Below, piece by piece: positions 17,401 through 26,300 of a stretch of DNA of 64,000 nucleotides. A program made the position numbers and the translations under genes. Below the pieces are notes generated by a model that was not told where the DNA came from, ran no database searches, and saw nothing but the letters and a program-made list of their open reading frames with translations. The stretch is from contig NZ_VLLE01000004.1 of the NCBI RefSeq assembly GCF_007830055.1, forward strand, positions 215,248 to 279,247, written 5' to 3'. This DNA comes from Lacibacter cauensis (GTDB lineage Bacteria > Bacteroidota > Bacteroidia > Chitinophagales > Chitinophagaceae). Positions within the stretch are counted from its first letter, which is position 1. Every line of letters begins with the position of its first letter.

Positions 17401-17906
17401 CTGAAAGCTGTTACAACCTGGTTAGGAGAACCGACGATCGACCTGTTCTGTATTCGCAATCCGTTTGTACCGATATTCAAAAAGTAATACGATTCATTGC
17501 TGAATAAGTTCTTACGGTGCCGAAAGCGTTTGTTTGTAGAATCTTTCACCCACTGCTGCGGACCTGCAGCATAGAAAAGAATATAATCGCTTCCGTTAAT
17601 AACACCATCGCCGCCATCAACCACTTGTATTGCATTTTCGGTTAGATCATCGACTGTAAAAGCAGCATTATCCTCCGGCAGCATTTGTCCGCCATTGCCG
17701 AACAAGCGCACACTGCCGCTGGCTAAATTGCTAACATTCACCCCCAACGATTGCAGAAAAGCCACATTGATGCGGTAAACACCCGGCTGCTTTACGGAAA
17801 GCTTATACCATTCCCCATTTGCCAATATGGAGTTGCTGCGCCAGGTCTTTTGAGACTTAGCCGAACCAACCAGAAATGCAAACAAAAACAGGAAAGCGTA
17901 ACGCAT
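14499..17906 (-). CDS. porU: T9SS sortase PorU (C25 gingipain-like)
   Basis: A 1135-residue surface protein: signal peptide (MRYAFLFLFAFLVGSAKSQ), an N-terminal beta region, a C25 caspase-like catalytic domain in the middle, beta-sandwich domains, and a C-terminal T9SS sorting domain (YNYPNPFTTRTTFMFE, then GVYIYQLEIKD). The catalytic His is in NYSGHGGSRRLAEE and the Cys in FITATCDFAPYDNP. PorU removes the CTD of T9SS cargo and attaches the protein to a lipid anchor. The ATG at 17906 is preferred over 17960 because a -7 box lies between them. It is co-transcribed with porV and divergent from gldJ, the arrangement seen in gliding Bacteroidota. Confidence 0.95.
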   Translation of the reverse strand: MRYAFLFLFAFLVGSAKSQKTWRSNSILANGEWYKLSVKQPGVYRINVAFLQSLGVNVSNLASGSVRLFGNGGQMLPEDNAAFTVDDLTENAIQVVDGGDGVINGSDYILFYAAGPQQWVKDSTNKRFRHRKNLFSNESYYFLNIGTNGLRIQNRSIVGSPNQVVTAFRDRFFYELDTINFLRSGKEWYGEQFSNTPGSALNRTFNLTIPNLQPGNTVFISSVASRSNGIGSSFQIRANNNNIAQHSVTAVGTGTYDPVAAAHELTTVFNLTQSPLSLQYSYQPGSVNAQGWLNWFEVFPQRQLSIVGVDQLHFSDWETVGPGNIAEFRLQGAVSATLVWDITDPLRPQNITGTLNGAEFRFINTADRLREYIAFQQQNFLQPTAVGKVASQDLHAASFPNYIIVAPATWLSEAQRLANWHRQNNGLTTLAVTTEQVYNEFASGSPDPSAIRNFVKMFYDRAGSDTTKRPRYLLLFGDASYDYLNRISGNTNFVPCYESDVSLDPLSTYTSDDFFGFLDDNENINRSFPVNLLDIGIGRIPAKTAQEAKAVVDKIISYYAKESFGPWRNEVTMVADDEDNNIHLDDAEFHSSVVQQNNRFNISKIYLDAFRQQSGSGGSRYPEANQAINNKIFSGTLIWNYSGHGGSRRLAEEAILEQDMVNSWSNSNKLPLFITATCDFAPYDNPSVNSIGENILLRERTGAIALMTTTRVVFAFSNRIINNNYFQQALQKDANGLYPSLGDAVRRTKNFTYQTFGDIINNRKFTLLGDPAVRLAFPTLNVRTTAINNQVPTADTLKALDRMIIKGEVTDAGGNKLSNFNGNVYPVIFDKVQQQKTFANDATSVSTTFNQQSNIIFRGKAKVTNGEFVYSFVVPKDINYQFGNGKISYYAEDGTKDGSGAETAIIIGGASANPVTDNAGPSIKAYLNDEKFVNGGITNETPVLLVKLADSSGINTVGTGIGHDLIATLDDDNSTYYVLNDYYEASADSYQSGTVRFQLPKLTEGLHVLKIKAWDVQNNSSEYRLEFRVIKDEALKLERVYNYPNPFTTRTTFMFEHNRPGDQLQCLIRIYSVSGKVVKTITRTIINEGNRSFDIEWDGKDDFGQKIGRGVYIYQLEIKDSNGKKQSALQKLVLL

Positions 17907-17918
17907 AAACAGTAAACT

Positions 17919-17926
17919 CAAAGATA
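17919..17926 (-). promoter_or_regulatory. Putative -7 box for porU-porV
   Basis: The minus strand reads TATCTTTG 12 bases before the porU ATG. A TTTA stands 20 bases upstream where TTTG would be expected. This position makes the upstream ATG at 17960 an unlikely start. Confidence 0.55.
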
Positions 17927-18070
17927 CCGGATACAAGTTTGAAATATAAACGAAGAACAAACCCGCCGAATATCTTCATTGTATGAACGTAATTTCACTG
18001 TTTCCTAAGCAGAAATACTGAAATTAATTCTGTTAACTGCCTATTCCTTCAGATTTCGGAAAGATTGCTT

Positions 18071-18078
18071 TAAGTTTG
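18071..18078 (+). promoter_or_regulatory. Putative -7 box for gldJ
   Basis: TAAGTTTG matches TAnnTTTG. It would give a leader of about 80 bases before the gldJ ATG at 18162. Confidence 0.4.
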
Positions 18079-18161
18079 TCACCTGTCCAATAAAAATTTT
18101 GGACTGTGAAATCCAGTACAATATTTTTGAACATTACTCGTTAACTATCAAAACGAAGGAG

Positions 18162-19709
18162 ATGAAAAACCTTTTCTGCATTAAAAATCTGTGTATCCTG
18201 TTTGTTGGGGCTACCATTTTTACATCGTGTAACTTATTTAAGAAGAAGCCGGAGAAATCGTCTTCTACCGGTTGGACGTATAACGACAAAAACGGTAGTG
18301 GTTTCCGTGTTTCAAAAGAAAAAGAACAAAAAACAGGTCCCGGCCTTGTGTTTGTTGAGGGTGGTACCTTTACAATGGGCGCCGTGGAAGAAGACGTAAT
18401 GCGTGACTGGAACAATGTTCCCCGCCGTGTTACCGTTGCTTCTTTTTATATGGATGAAACAGAAGTTGCCAACGTACATTACCGTGAATACCTCTATTGG
18501 TTAGACCGTGTGTTCATGGATACTGCTATTACCAACCGTGCTTTACCCGATACATTGGTATGGAGAAGTGAGTTAGCTTATAACGAACCCTACGTTGAAT
18601 ATTATTTCCGTCATCCTTCGTACAACCTCTACCCTGTAGTAGGTGTTAGCTGGAAACAAGCTTACGACTATTGCTTATGGCGTAGCGATCGTGTAAACGA
18701 AAATATCCTTTACGAAAAAGGTATTACCAATAAAAAAGCTGAACTGCAAAAACAAATGCAGGGCGGTGGTCAAGATAACTTTAACACAAAAGCTTACCTC
18801 TTGGGCGAATACCAGGCAACTCCTGGTAAGAGTCTGAAAAACTACAAAGATCCTTTAACCAAACAGGTGCCTACCAGCATCAGCTTTGAAGAAGGTATCA
18901 TTCTCCCCGATTATCGTCTGCCTACAGAAGCTGAATGGGAATATGCAGCTTACGGTTTAATTGCACAAAACCCTAACCCACGCCGCAGTGAAAAACGTCG
19001 TGGTGAGGAATTAACTGCAAATAAGCAGGTTTATCCTTGGGCACAAAACGTAAATGGTTTGCGTGATGCAAAACGTAGCAGCTGGCAAGGTCAGTTCCTC
19101 GCTAACTTTAAGCGTGGATCGGGTGATAACATGGGTGTTGCCGGTGGTTTGAACGACCGTGCAGTAATTCCTGGTCCAATCAAAGCATTCTATCCAAACG
19201 GTTTCGGCTTGTATAACATGGCAGGTAACGTAAGTGAGTGGGTTGCCGATGTTTACAGACCAATGACACAAACAGATGGTGAAGACTTCAATATTTATCG
19301 TGGTAACAAGTTCCAGCGTATCGATCTCAGCACAGGAAAAGCTGAAAGAGATTCAATGGGTCGTATAAAATACCGTGATGAAACAGAAGAAGAAGTAAAA
19401 AACCGACGTAACTACCAAAAAGGTTATGTTATCGATTACCTCGATGGCGACTCTTTAAGTAATGTACAGTACGGCTATGGCCAAACAACTCTGGTTAGCG
19501 ATAAGAGCCGTGTATATAAAGGTGGAAGCTGGAACGATCGTGCATACTGGCTCAGCCCTGGCACCCGCCGCTTCCTGGAAGAAGATCAAAGCAGTTCAAT
19601 GATTGGTTTCCGTTGTGCAATGACACGTTATGGCAGCCAGGAAGGTAATGGCCGTAAAACGGGTAACTGGTTTGGTTCCAGAAAACAAAACAACAGAAAG
19701 CGTAATTAA
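18162..19709 (+). CDS. gldJ: Gliding motility lipoprotein GldJ
   Basis: A 515-residue lipoprotein with lipobox VGATIFTSC and an FGE-sulfatase-type fold: GLVFVEGGTFTMGAVEED, DETEVANVHYREYLYW, DYRLPTEAEWEYAAYG, GLYNMAGNVSEWVADVY and a C-terminal WLSPGTRRFLEEDQSSSMIGFRC that is split in the text by conserved turns. In Flavobacterium GldJ is needed for gliding and for stability of the T9SS protein GldK. The start at 18162 has a good AAGGAG just upstream, unusual in this window, and gives a proper lipoprotein signal. Divergent from porU-porV and followed by a strong terminator. Confidence 0.94.
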   Translation: MKNLFCIKNLCILFVGATIFTSCNLFKKKPEKSSSTGWTYNDKNGSGFRVSKEKEQKTGPGLVFVEGGTFTMGAVEEDVMRDWNNVPRRVTVASFYMDETEVANVHYREYLYWLDRVFMDTAITNRALPDTLVWRSELAYNEPYVEYYFRHPSYNLYPVVGVSWKQAYDYCLWRSDRVNENILYEKGITNKKAELQKQMQGGGQDNFNTKAYLLGEYQATPGKSLKNYKDPLTKQVPTSISFEEGIILPDYRLPTEAEWEYAAYGLIAQNPNPRRSEKRRGEELTANKQVYPWAQNVNGLRDAKRSSWQGQFLANFKRGSGDNMGVAGGLNDRAVIPGPIKAFYPNGFGLYNMAGNVSEWVADVYRPMTQTDGEDFNIYRGNKFQRIDLSTGKAERDSMGRIKYRDETEEEVKNRRNYQKGYVIDYLDGDSLSNVQYGYGQTTLVSDKSRVYKGGSWNDRAYWLSPGTRRFLEEDQSSSMIGFRCAMTRYGSQEGNGRKTGNWFGSRKQNNRKRN

Positions 19710-19731
19710 TCTCTTCGTTTTTATCTATAAA

Positions 19732-19765
19732 AGAAAGCCCTCTGTAAATGGAGGGCTTTCTTTTT
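19732..19765 (+). terminator. Terminator after gldJ
   Basis: AGAAAGCCCTC pairs perfectly with GAGGGCTTTCT around an 8-base loop, followed by TTTTT. Confidence 0.9.
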
Positions 19766-19811
19766 ATACCAGGCATTTAGATTTTTTATACAGTACAAAA
19801 GCGCAAGCGCC

Positions 19812-19819
19812 TATCTTTG
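19812..19819 (+). promoter_or_regulatory. Putative -7 box for murF
   Basis: TATCTTTG ends only 4 bases before the murF ATG at 19824, which implies an almost leaderless transcript. Confidence 0.55.
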
Positions 19820-19823
19820 ATTT

Positions 19824-21101
19824 ATGCATATCGAAGAGCTTTACAGGATATTTTTAGCACACCCTTCTGTACAAACCGATACCAGAAAATTAAAAGAAGG
19901 TGATCTTTTTTTTGCATTAAAAGGCGATAACTTCAACGGTAATCTTTTTGCCAAACAAGCACTGGAAAAAGGAGCTGCATACGCAATTATTGACGAGCCA
20001 ATTGATCCTGCTGATTCCAGAATGATTGTTGTAGATGATGTTTTAACCACCTTACAACAACTGGCAAAGCATCATCGCCAGCAGTTCAATATTCCTTTTC
20101 TGGCAATTACCGGCAGTAATGGTAAAACAACAACCAAAGAGTTGATCCACGCTGTTTTGTCAACTACATTTAAGACCTATACAACCGAAGGCAATCTGAA
20201 TAACCACATTGGTATTCCGCTTACTCTGCTTAAGGTGAAGCAAGATGCCCAAATGGCCATTGTAGAAATGGGCGCTAACCATCAAAAAGAAATTGAAGGT
20301 TATTGTAAATATGCCCTGCCAAACTACGGCCTCATCAACAACGTAGGCAAAGCCCATCTAGAAGGATTTGGGGGAATTGAAGGTGTTAAAAAAGGTAAAG
20401 GCGAGTTGTATGATTTTATCCGAGCAAGCGGAGGAACAATCTTTATCAATACCGATTTTGATTATCTGGAAGAAATGAGTGCCGGTATTTTAAACAAAAT
20501 AACCTACGGTACACAGCATGCAGCCGTAACCGGAGTACTTATTAAAAGTGAACCTTTCCTTGAAGTTGAACTGACCAGCGAGCCGGAAATAGGCATTATT
20601 AAGACGCATTTAGTTGGCGATTACAATTTACCCAATGTTCTGGCTGCTGTTTGTGTTGGTCTGCATTTTGGTGTAGACCCAAAATCAATTAAAACAGCCA
20701 TTGAACAATACCAACCTACCAACAGCCGCTCGCAATTGCTTGAAAAAGATACCAATAAAATTATCCTTGACGCTTATAATGCCAACCCCAGCAGTATGAA
20801 ACTGGCTATTGAAAACTTCGCAAAACTCCAGGCAGATAAAAAAGTACTGATGTTGGGCGGTATGGCCGAAATGGGAGAAGCAAGCCTGGCCGAACATCAA
20901 GCCATTGTTGATTTAATTGGCCAGACCAACTGGACCAATGTTGTACTTGTTGGTGGCGATTTCGGCAAAATCAATCATCCCTATATTTATTTTAACAGCT
21001 CCCTTGAAGCAAAAGAATGGTTTAAGAATCAATCATTTAGTAATACCCATCTGCTGATTAAAGGTTCCCGGAGCATGAAAATGGAAGAAATTCTTAATTA
21101 A
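19824..21101 (+). CDS. murF: UDP-N-acetylmuramoyl-tripeptide--D-alanyl-D-alanine ligase
   Basis: A 425-residue cytosolic Mur ligase that adds D-Ala-D-Ala to UDP-MurNAc-tripeptide. The ATP loop is AITGSNGKTTTKEL near residue 95, followed by NNHIGIPLTLL, VEMGANHQKEIEG, NNVGKAHLEGFGG and the Mur C-terminal LDAYNANPSSM. All positions look canonical. A second MurF domain, fused to alanine racemase, is encoded at 30631-33093, so the window has two. Transcribed alone from a box 4 bases upstream, and followed by a small hairpin. Confidence 0.94.
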   Translation: MHIEELYRIFLAHPSVQTDTRKLKEGDLFFALKGDNFNGNLFAKQALEKGAAYAIIDEPIDPADSRMIVVDDVLTTLQQLAKHHRQQFNIPFLAITGSNGKTTTKELIHAVLSTTFKTYTTEGNLNNHIGIPLTLLKVKQDAQMAIVEMGANHQKEIEGYCKYALPNYGLINNVGKAHLEGFGGIEGVKKGKGELYDFIRASGGTIFINTDFDYLEEMSAGILNKITYGTQHAAVTGVLIKSEPFLEVELTSEPEIGIIKTHLVGDYNLPNVLAAVCVGLHFGVDPKSIKTAIEQYQPTNSRSQLLEKDTNKIILDAYNANPSSMKLAIENFAKLQADKKVLMLGGMAEMGEASLAEHQAIVDLIGQTNWTNVVLVGGDFGKINHPYIYFNSSLEAKEWFKNQSFSNTHLLIKGSRSMKMEEILN

Positions 21102-21124
21102 AATACTTGCAGAAGTCAAAACGA

Positions 21125-21140
21125 TCCGTATTTTTACGGA
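21125..21140 (+). terminator. Small hairpin after murF
   Basis: TCCGTA pairs perfectly with TACGGA around TTTT, 24 bases after the murF stop. The T-run after it is broken (CTTTC), so termination is uncertain. Confidence 0.4.
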
Positions 21141-21269
21141 CTTTCATCCAATACTTATAAGAAGAATCACTTAATAATCTAACCTGTCACTCCTCCAGAT
21201 TAAGTGATCCAACCCGCTGAAACGAACCGTTAACTTATTTCCGTATAAGCTTATTAATTGGGTTCGTTT

Positions 21270-22340
21270 ATGAAAATTTTTTACTCTTTTATTATCTTTT
21301 CGTTTATTGGTCTTCAAGCAATTGCCCAACAGTATTGGCCCCATGGATCAAACCCATATCCAAGATGCTCTACAATGACTGCACCTACCTGCACAAAGGT
21401 CGCAGTTGGTGGTGATTGGGATAATGCAAACTCATGGAGTCCAGTTGGGGTTCCAACACAGGATCAGGTAGTTTGTATACCTGCTGGCGTAACGATTAAT
21501 GTAAAAGGACCAATCTATACAGCCAGCACCGCTTGCCCTCCAGCAAGCACCACGGCCTCTCCCAGGTTGCAAATTTTTCTTTGTGGTACGTTAAGTTTTC
21601 AACCATCAGGAAAACTTTATCTCGCTTGCTTTAGTTTTATTCAAACATATTCTGGAGGTAAAATTACTGCAGCTAATGGCAGTAGCGATTTAATTCAAAT
21701 TGGAGTAAATATCGTTTGGGGTGGACCCGGCAGTGGCACTCAACCAGATATCAATGGCCCATGGATACTTTCGTATCCTTTTACGGGTGCAGGTGTATTA
21801 ACTATTGGTTTTGATTATTTTAAAGTGAAGCAACCGCAGCCCTATCAGGTACAGCTCGATTGGGCTACTACATATGAAGTAAACAGCGATGTGTTTATTG
21901 TTGAACGCAGCACTGACCAAAAAACATGGAGCAGTATTGGAACTATAAAATCTGCAGGCAATAGTTCGCAAAAACAAACATACTCTTTTACGGATAAAGC
22001 TCCTGTTGCAGGTACTGCTTATTACCGCCTCAAACAAGTAGATTTAAAGGGAGAAGTAGCTTACTCTGATGTAGTTCGCTTTAATACAACAATCACTAAA
22101 AAGTTCAGCTTATACCCTAACCCGGCAACAACTGTAACCCGTTTATTTTCAAAAGAAGGATTTACAGCCGGACAAACAATTATCATTCTGGATGCAAAAG
22201 GGACTGTAGTAAGAAAAATAAACGCTTCCGGCACAAACAGCCTTCAGCTTGATTTATCCAATCTTGCAAATGGCCTTTATCTTGTTCAGATTACAGAACG
22301 TAACCAATTAATTGAAAAGATACCTTTTGTTAAACAGTAA
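21270..22340 (+). CDS. T9SS-exported protein with type A sorting domain
   Basis: A 356-residue exported protein: signal peptide (MKIFYSFIIFSFIGLQAIAQ), a Cys- and Pro-containing region with GDWDNANSWSPVGVPTQDQV, which resembles the opening of surface proteins with a beta-helix or G8-like fold, a fibronectin-like module (VQLDWATTYEVNSDVFIVER), and a C-terminal sorting domain from about residue 280 (SLYPNPATTVTRLFSKEG, GLYLVQITERN, KIPFVKQ). It is likely displayed on or released from the surface by the T9SS. No enzymatic motif was seen. The ATG at 21270 gives a standard signal peptide. Confidence 0.85.
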   Translation: MKIFYSFIIFSFIGLQAIAQQYWPHGSNPYPRCSTMTAPTCTKVAVGGDWDNANSWSPVGVPTQDQVVCIPAGVTINVKGPIYTASTACPPASTTASPRLQIFLCGTLSFQPSGKLYLACFSFIQTYSGGKITAANGSSDLIQIGVNIVWGGPGSGTQPDINGPWILSYPFTGAGVLTIGFDYFKVKQPQPYQVQLDWATTYEVNSDVFIVERSTDQKTWSSIGTIKSAGNSSQKQTYSFTDKAPVAGTAYYRLKQVDLKGEVAYSDVVRFNTTITKKFSLYPNPATTVTRLFSKEGFTAGQTIIILDAKGTVVRKINASGTNSLQLDLSNLANGLYLVQITERNQLIEKIPFVKQ

Positions 22341-22360
22341 AACTTACAATCCACATATAA

Positions 22361-22390
22361 AAATAGCTGCTGCAAAGCGGCTATTTTTTT
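22361..22390. terminator. Bidirectional terminator between the T9SS cargo gene and mce
   Basis: AAATAGCTGC pairs with GCGGCTATTT (one G-T pair) around TGCAAA, with a T-run on the plus strand. The right arm overlaps the stop codon of the convergent mce gene (22381-22383). Confidence 0.75.
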
Positions 22391-22782
22391 TCCTGGCACA
22401 ACTCTACCAATAAGCCATTTGTTGATTTAGGATGAAGAAAACAAACGAGTTTATCATCGGCCCCATTCTTTGGAGTTTCATTTAGCAGTACAAAGCCCTC
22501 GTTTTGTAACCGCTTCATCTCTGCATAAATATCTGCTACTTCAAAGGCAATATGATGCATACCCTCACCCTTCTTTTCAATAAATTTTGCAATAACACTA
22601 TCTGCCGAGGTGCTTTCCAAAAGTTCAACCTTCGTTTCACCCTGCTTAAAAAAAGCCGTTTTCACCGCCTCTGATGCTACCGCTTCGGTTTTGTAACAGG
22701 TAGTGTTCAATAGTTTTTCAAAAAGCGGAACAGATATATCCAGACTTTTTACTGCAATTCCAATGTGTTCAATATTCAGCAT
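22381..22782 (-). CDS. mce: Methylmalonyl-CoA epimerase
   Basis: A 133-residue glyoxalase/VOC-fold enzyme that interconverts (2R)- and (2S)-methylmalonyl-CoA. Metal ligands and active-site residues fit the family: IEHIGIAVKSLD at the N-terminus, KVELLEST, GMHHIAFEV and the C-terminal NGLLVELCQ. I start at the ATG at 22782 (MLNIEHIGIAV); one three codons upstream is possible. It works with methylmalonyl-CoA mutase, a B12-binding part of which is encoded 29 kb away at 51821-52228. Confidence 0.93.
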   Translation of the reverse strand: MLNIEHIGIAVKSLDISVPLFEKLLNTTCYKTEAVASEAVKTAFFKQGETKVELLESTSADSVIAKFIEKKGEGMHHIAFEVADIYAEMKRLQNEGFVLLNETPKNGADDKLVCFLHPKSTNGLLVELCQEKK

Positions 22783-22928
22783 AACAATCAATTTTCAGCA
22801 ATTTACTATCTCAACAGCACGCAAAAAAGTGAGACAGGCATGACATGCATTTTAGTTAATTTTACAGCCAATACGGCAGCTACCGGTTTACTGGCCTGTG
22901 TATTGATCATTGATTTAAAACCTGTGTT

Positions 22929-23261
22929 ATGATTTTTGTTACAGAAAAAGCAAAAGAGAAAGTTGCCGAGCTGATGCAGAAGGCAAATGTTGGTGAAGAT
23001 GCTTCCTATTTTCTCCGTGTAAGTGTTGTTGGTGGTGGATGCAGCGGATTAAGTTATAAACTCGATTTCGACAATGAAAGCAAGCCGAACGACCAGGTAT
23101 TTGAAGATAAAGGCGTAAAGGTGGTTACCGATATGAAGAGCTTTCTGTATCTCTATAACACCACGCTCGACTTTAGCGATGGTTTAAACGGAAAGGGTTT
23201 CCACTTTAACAACCCCAATGCCAGTCGTACCTGCGGCTGCGGTGAAAGTTTTGCAGTTTAA
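22929..23261 (+). CDS. IscA/HesB-family Fe-S assembly protein
   Basis: A 110-residue A-type carrier for iron-sulphur clusters. The three conserved cysteines are in VGGGCSGLSYKL and RTCGCGESF, the usual C-x(n)-C-x-C pattern at the end of the protein. Size is normal. There are no isc or suf neighbours, so it could serve as SufA, IscA or ErpA; I leave the symbol empty. A terminator follows the gene. Confidence 0.92.
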   Translation: MIFVTEKAKEKVAELMQKANVGEDASYFLRVSVVGGGCSGLSYKLDFDNESKPNDQVFEDKGVKVVTDMKSFLYLYNTTLDFSDGLNGKGFHFNNPNASRTCGCGESFAV

Positions 23262-23298
23262 CCCTTTACTTTATTTACGGAATTTGATTAAAACAAAA

Positions 23299-23323
23299 CC
23301 CCCTCTTTTGGAGGGGATTTTTT
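23299..23323 (+). terminator. Terminator after the IscA-type gene
   Basis: CCCCTC at 23300-23305 pairs with GAGGGG at 23311-23316 around a 5-base loop, followed by ATTTTTT. Confidence 0.8.
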
Positions 23324-23343
23324 CAGCAGTTGGTTTCGGGTCT

Positions 23344-26300
23344 TTATTGTTTAATAAAACTAGTTGTGGTAAGCCCGTTCTTACCCATTATTTGAACATA
23401 ATACATTCCCGCTTGCAAGTGAGAAATATTAACCTCGTTATTAAACTGAATAGCCGGTATGCGTTGCAACACCTGACCGGATATATTGACAATAGCAATT
23501 TCGGTTATGCTGCTTGGCTGTGAAAAAAATATGACAATTTTTTCCGTGGCCGGATTTGGACTGATCTTCACTTGCTGATTTGACCCAAACCATACTTTTA
23601 TGACTGGCGATAGGGTTACCCCTCCCTGCTTATCAACAGTACGCAATCGATAGTAATTCCAGCCGTTAAACGGCTGGCCGTCAAATTCAGTATACAACTT
23701 CGTAAAGCTTCCAGATTGAGGAATTACTTTTTTAAAGAGTTGAAATGAAAAACCATTTTTACCTTTTTCAAGTTCGAAATAGGAGGGTTCAGTAGGGCTA
23801 TTCATGCTCCAGTTCAAAAGAATGTCGGTTGAACGGGACCTGGCTTGAAAGTCTGACACACCTACTGGCAGTAAGTTTTCCAAAAAATCGGTACTGGCCA
23901 ATGAAAACGGACTGAACGCTGAAACATTATTCCAGGTTACGGTTCCGGCCGTTACATCTCCGGTCCAACTGTCTGCACCAAATGCATCCCAGCTATTACT
24001 TGATGTATTAAAGTGCGCAATAGCCAAATCGGGCAGGCTCGACACATACGACACATTGCAATTGCTTCGGGCATTCCAGGATAAAGTAACATTTACCGAT
24101 GAACTACCCGCTGTACGATCCAACTTCCAATACTCACAGCGGCTCACCCTTGTTAAACCGGCAGAAGCAGCCGCCGCACTGATAGGGCCTAATGCAGTAG
24201 CGCTTCCCACAATAAACTCAGCAGTAAATGCATCAGTTATTTGCACTGGTGCTGAAATACCCATTAACCGAAATCCTCCTCCTGCCGATCCGCTCAACTC
24301 AGGCTTGCCAACCGGAAAAACAAATGCACTGTTTCCTATTTTGGTCATGGGTCCGTTTACGAAGGAAAGTGAATTACCTCCTTCTGGACAAGTAGCGGTT
24401 GCAGATAATGTAAGCAGGTTCGCTGAAGTAGTCGTAACAAGTCCACTTGTTAACGTTAAGATTCCATTGATCATTGACGGGCCATTCAACGTTTTCTCAC
24501 CACCCCCACTGATAATTACATTTTTGTAATCGGACCTCGCAGAAAAAACCTGGGCTGAAGTTCTTGCATACTCAATCGTACTACCCAGTGCAAGATGAAT
24601 ATTTTCAACATCAGAACGAATAGACGTGGAAGTTGTTCCTGAGCCACCACTAAACCCATCTGCATCGCCACATACAAACCGGGCACCTGTTTCTATCGTT
24701 ACTGTTTGCATGCCCGTTGAACCGGTAATCGATTCGTCGTTAATTGTAAAAACAGCGCCGCTTTTTATTACAAACGAACCGCCTGCTGCGAGGTTAATGT
24801 TTCCATTTGAATTGGCAACATAAGCACTGTTTATTTCAATATTGTAATAATAAATAGACGCAGAACCACGAATAGTTTGACTGGTTGCCGGAGTACCTCC
24901 GAAAAATTCAATTACACCACCGGTTAAACTATACGTTCCCTGTATATCCGGTTTCGTTCCTGTTCCTGCCAATCGAAAACGACCTCCATCCATTGCAAGG
25001 TTCGTCGTCATATCGCCAAATGTAAAATTGAGCGTTTCCAAAATGGCATCACCTGTTATAAAAACAGTTCCTGTTGGTATACATCCGCTGCTCAACGTTT
25101 TCCTTCCGCTGCCAGAAAAAACAAGATTTTTATAATCGGAACGTGCATTAAAAACCTGGTTGCCCAACAACCCGTATTCAATAGTACAACCGGTATTAAG
25201 CACTGGCGTAATGCCGGGTATGGCTGCACCTGTGCCGGTAAAACCCTCTGCATCACGGGTAATAAATCGTCCGTCAATGACAATACTGCCGCCTGTATTT
25301 TGCAGTAGCTGACTCTCTCCTCCATTATCAACTATTGCAGTTGAACCGATTGAAAAAACACCGCTCAGGTTAATGGCGTTAATTCCATTTAACAGAACTG
25401 TTCTTGTTCCGCCAATAGTTACATTGCGTAATGCAATGTTCCCCGACTGCGGAATTGAAACCACACCTCCTGCTGTTCCGGTAACAGTAAAATCACTTGT
25501 ATTTGTGCCGCTTAAAAAGCCGGCTGTGCGTACCAATGCAGCCCCATCTAATGTTAGCGAACCAGCTGCACCGATATTGAAAGTGCCGGAAGTTAACGTA
25601 AGCGTACCACTAATTGACCGGCTTAATCCTGCCATGGAAACGCCCGAAGCATTATTGATGACCACGTTATAAAAACCAGAATTCCATTCATTAGCAGTAG
25701 CTGTTTGTGCAGCAGCGGAAGCGTAAATTAAAGTAGTAGCATCGGATGAAACAGCAAGCGTATTTCCGCCAAGCGCCAAAGTAGGTGAAGGAGCAACTCC
25801 GCTCATTTCGAGTATCCCATTTGCAGGAATAGACGTTGTTCCTGCTCCTAAAGTCTTTACGCCTGAACCGCTAATTCTTAAATACGTATAGGCTGCTGCG
25901 GGAATTGTTTGTGCACCTGTATGATTATAATTTACTACCCCGCTAAAATTAACAGAAGCAGGCAATATGAAATTTGGTAACGCAATGTTCAATGTACTGG
26001 CAGCATCAACACCTAAAGAATTAGTGATTGAAATATTTCCGTTGAAATTATTCAGGTTGAGTGTGCCGTTGTTTGTTACTGCAATAGAAGAAAAATTAAA
26101 TCCACCTGTTGTGTTTGATGTAGCCAAAGTCATCGAACCTCCATTAATAACTAAAGGACCAATAGGTGAACCTGCAACACCTGCAACATTAATTCTTGTA
26201 GTTCCTGCAACCTGAGTCCACGATCCGCCATTGATAGTAATAGCAGAAGTTGAAGAAACTCCCTGCATTTCGTTACCCGTTCCTACAATAAAGTCGCCTG

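Noticed and set aside
18099-18161. GldJ start at 18099
   Set aside because: It would bury the lipoprotein signal; the ATG at 18162 has a good ribosome site.
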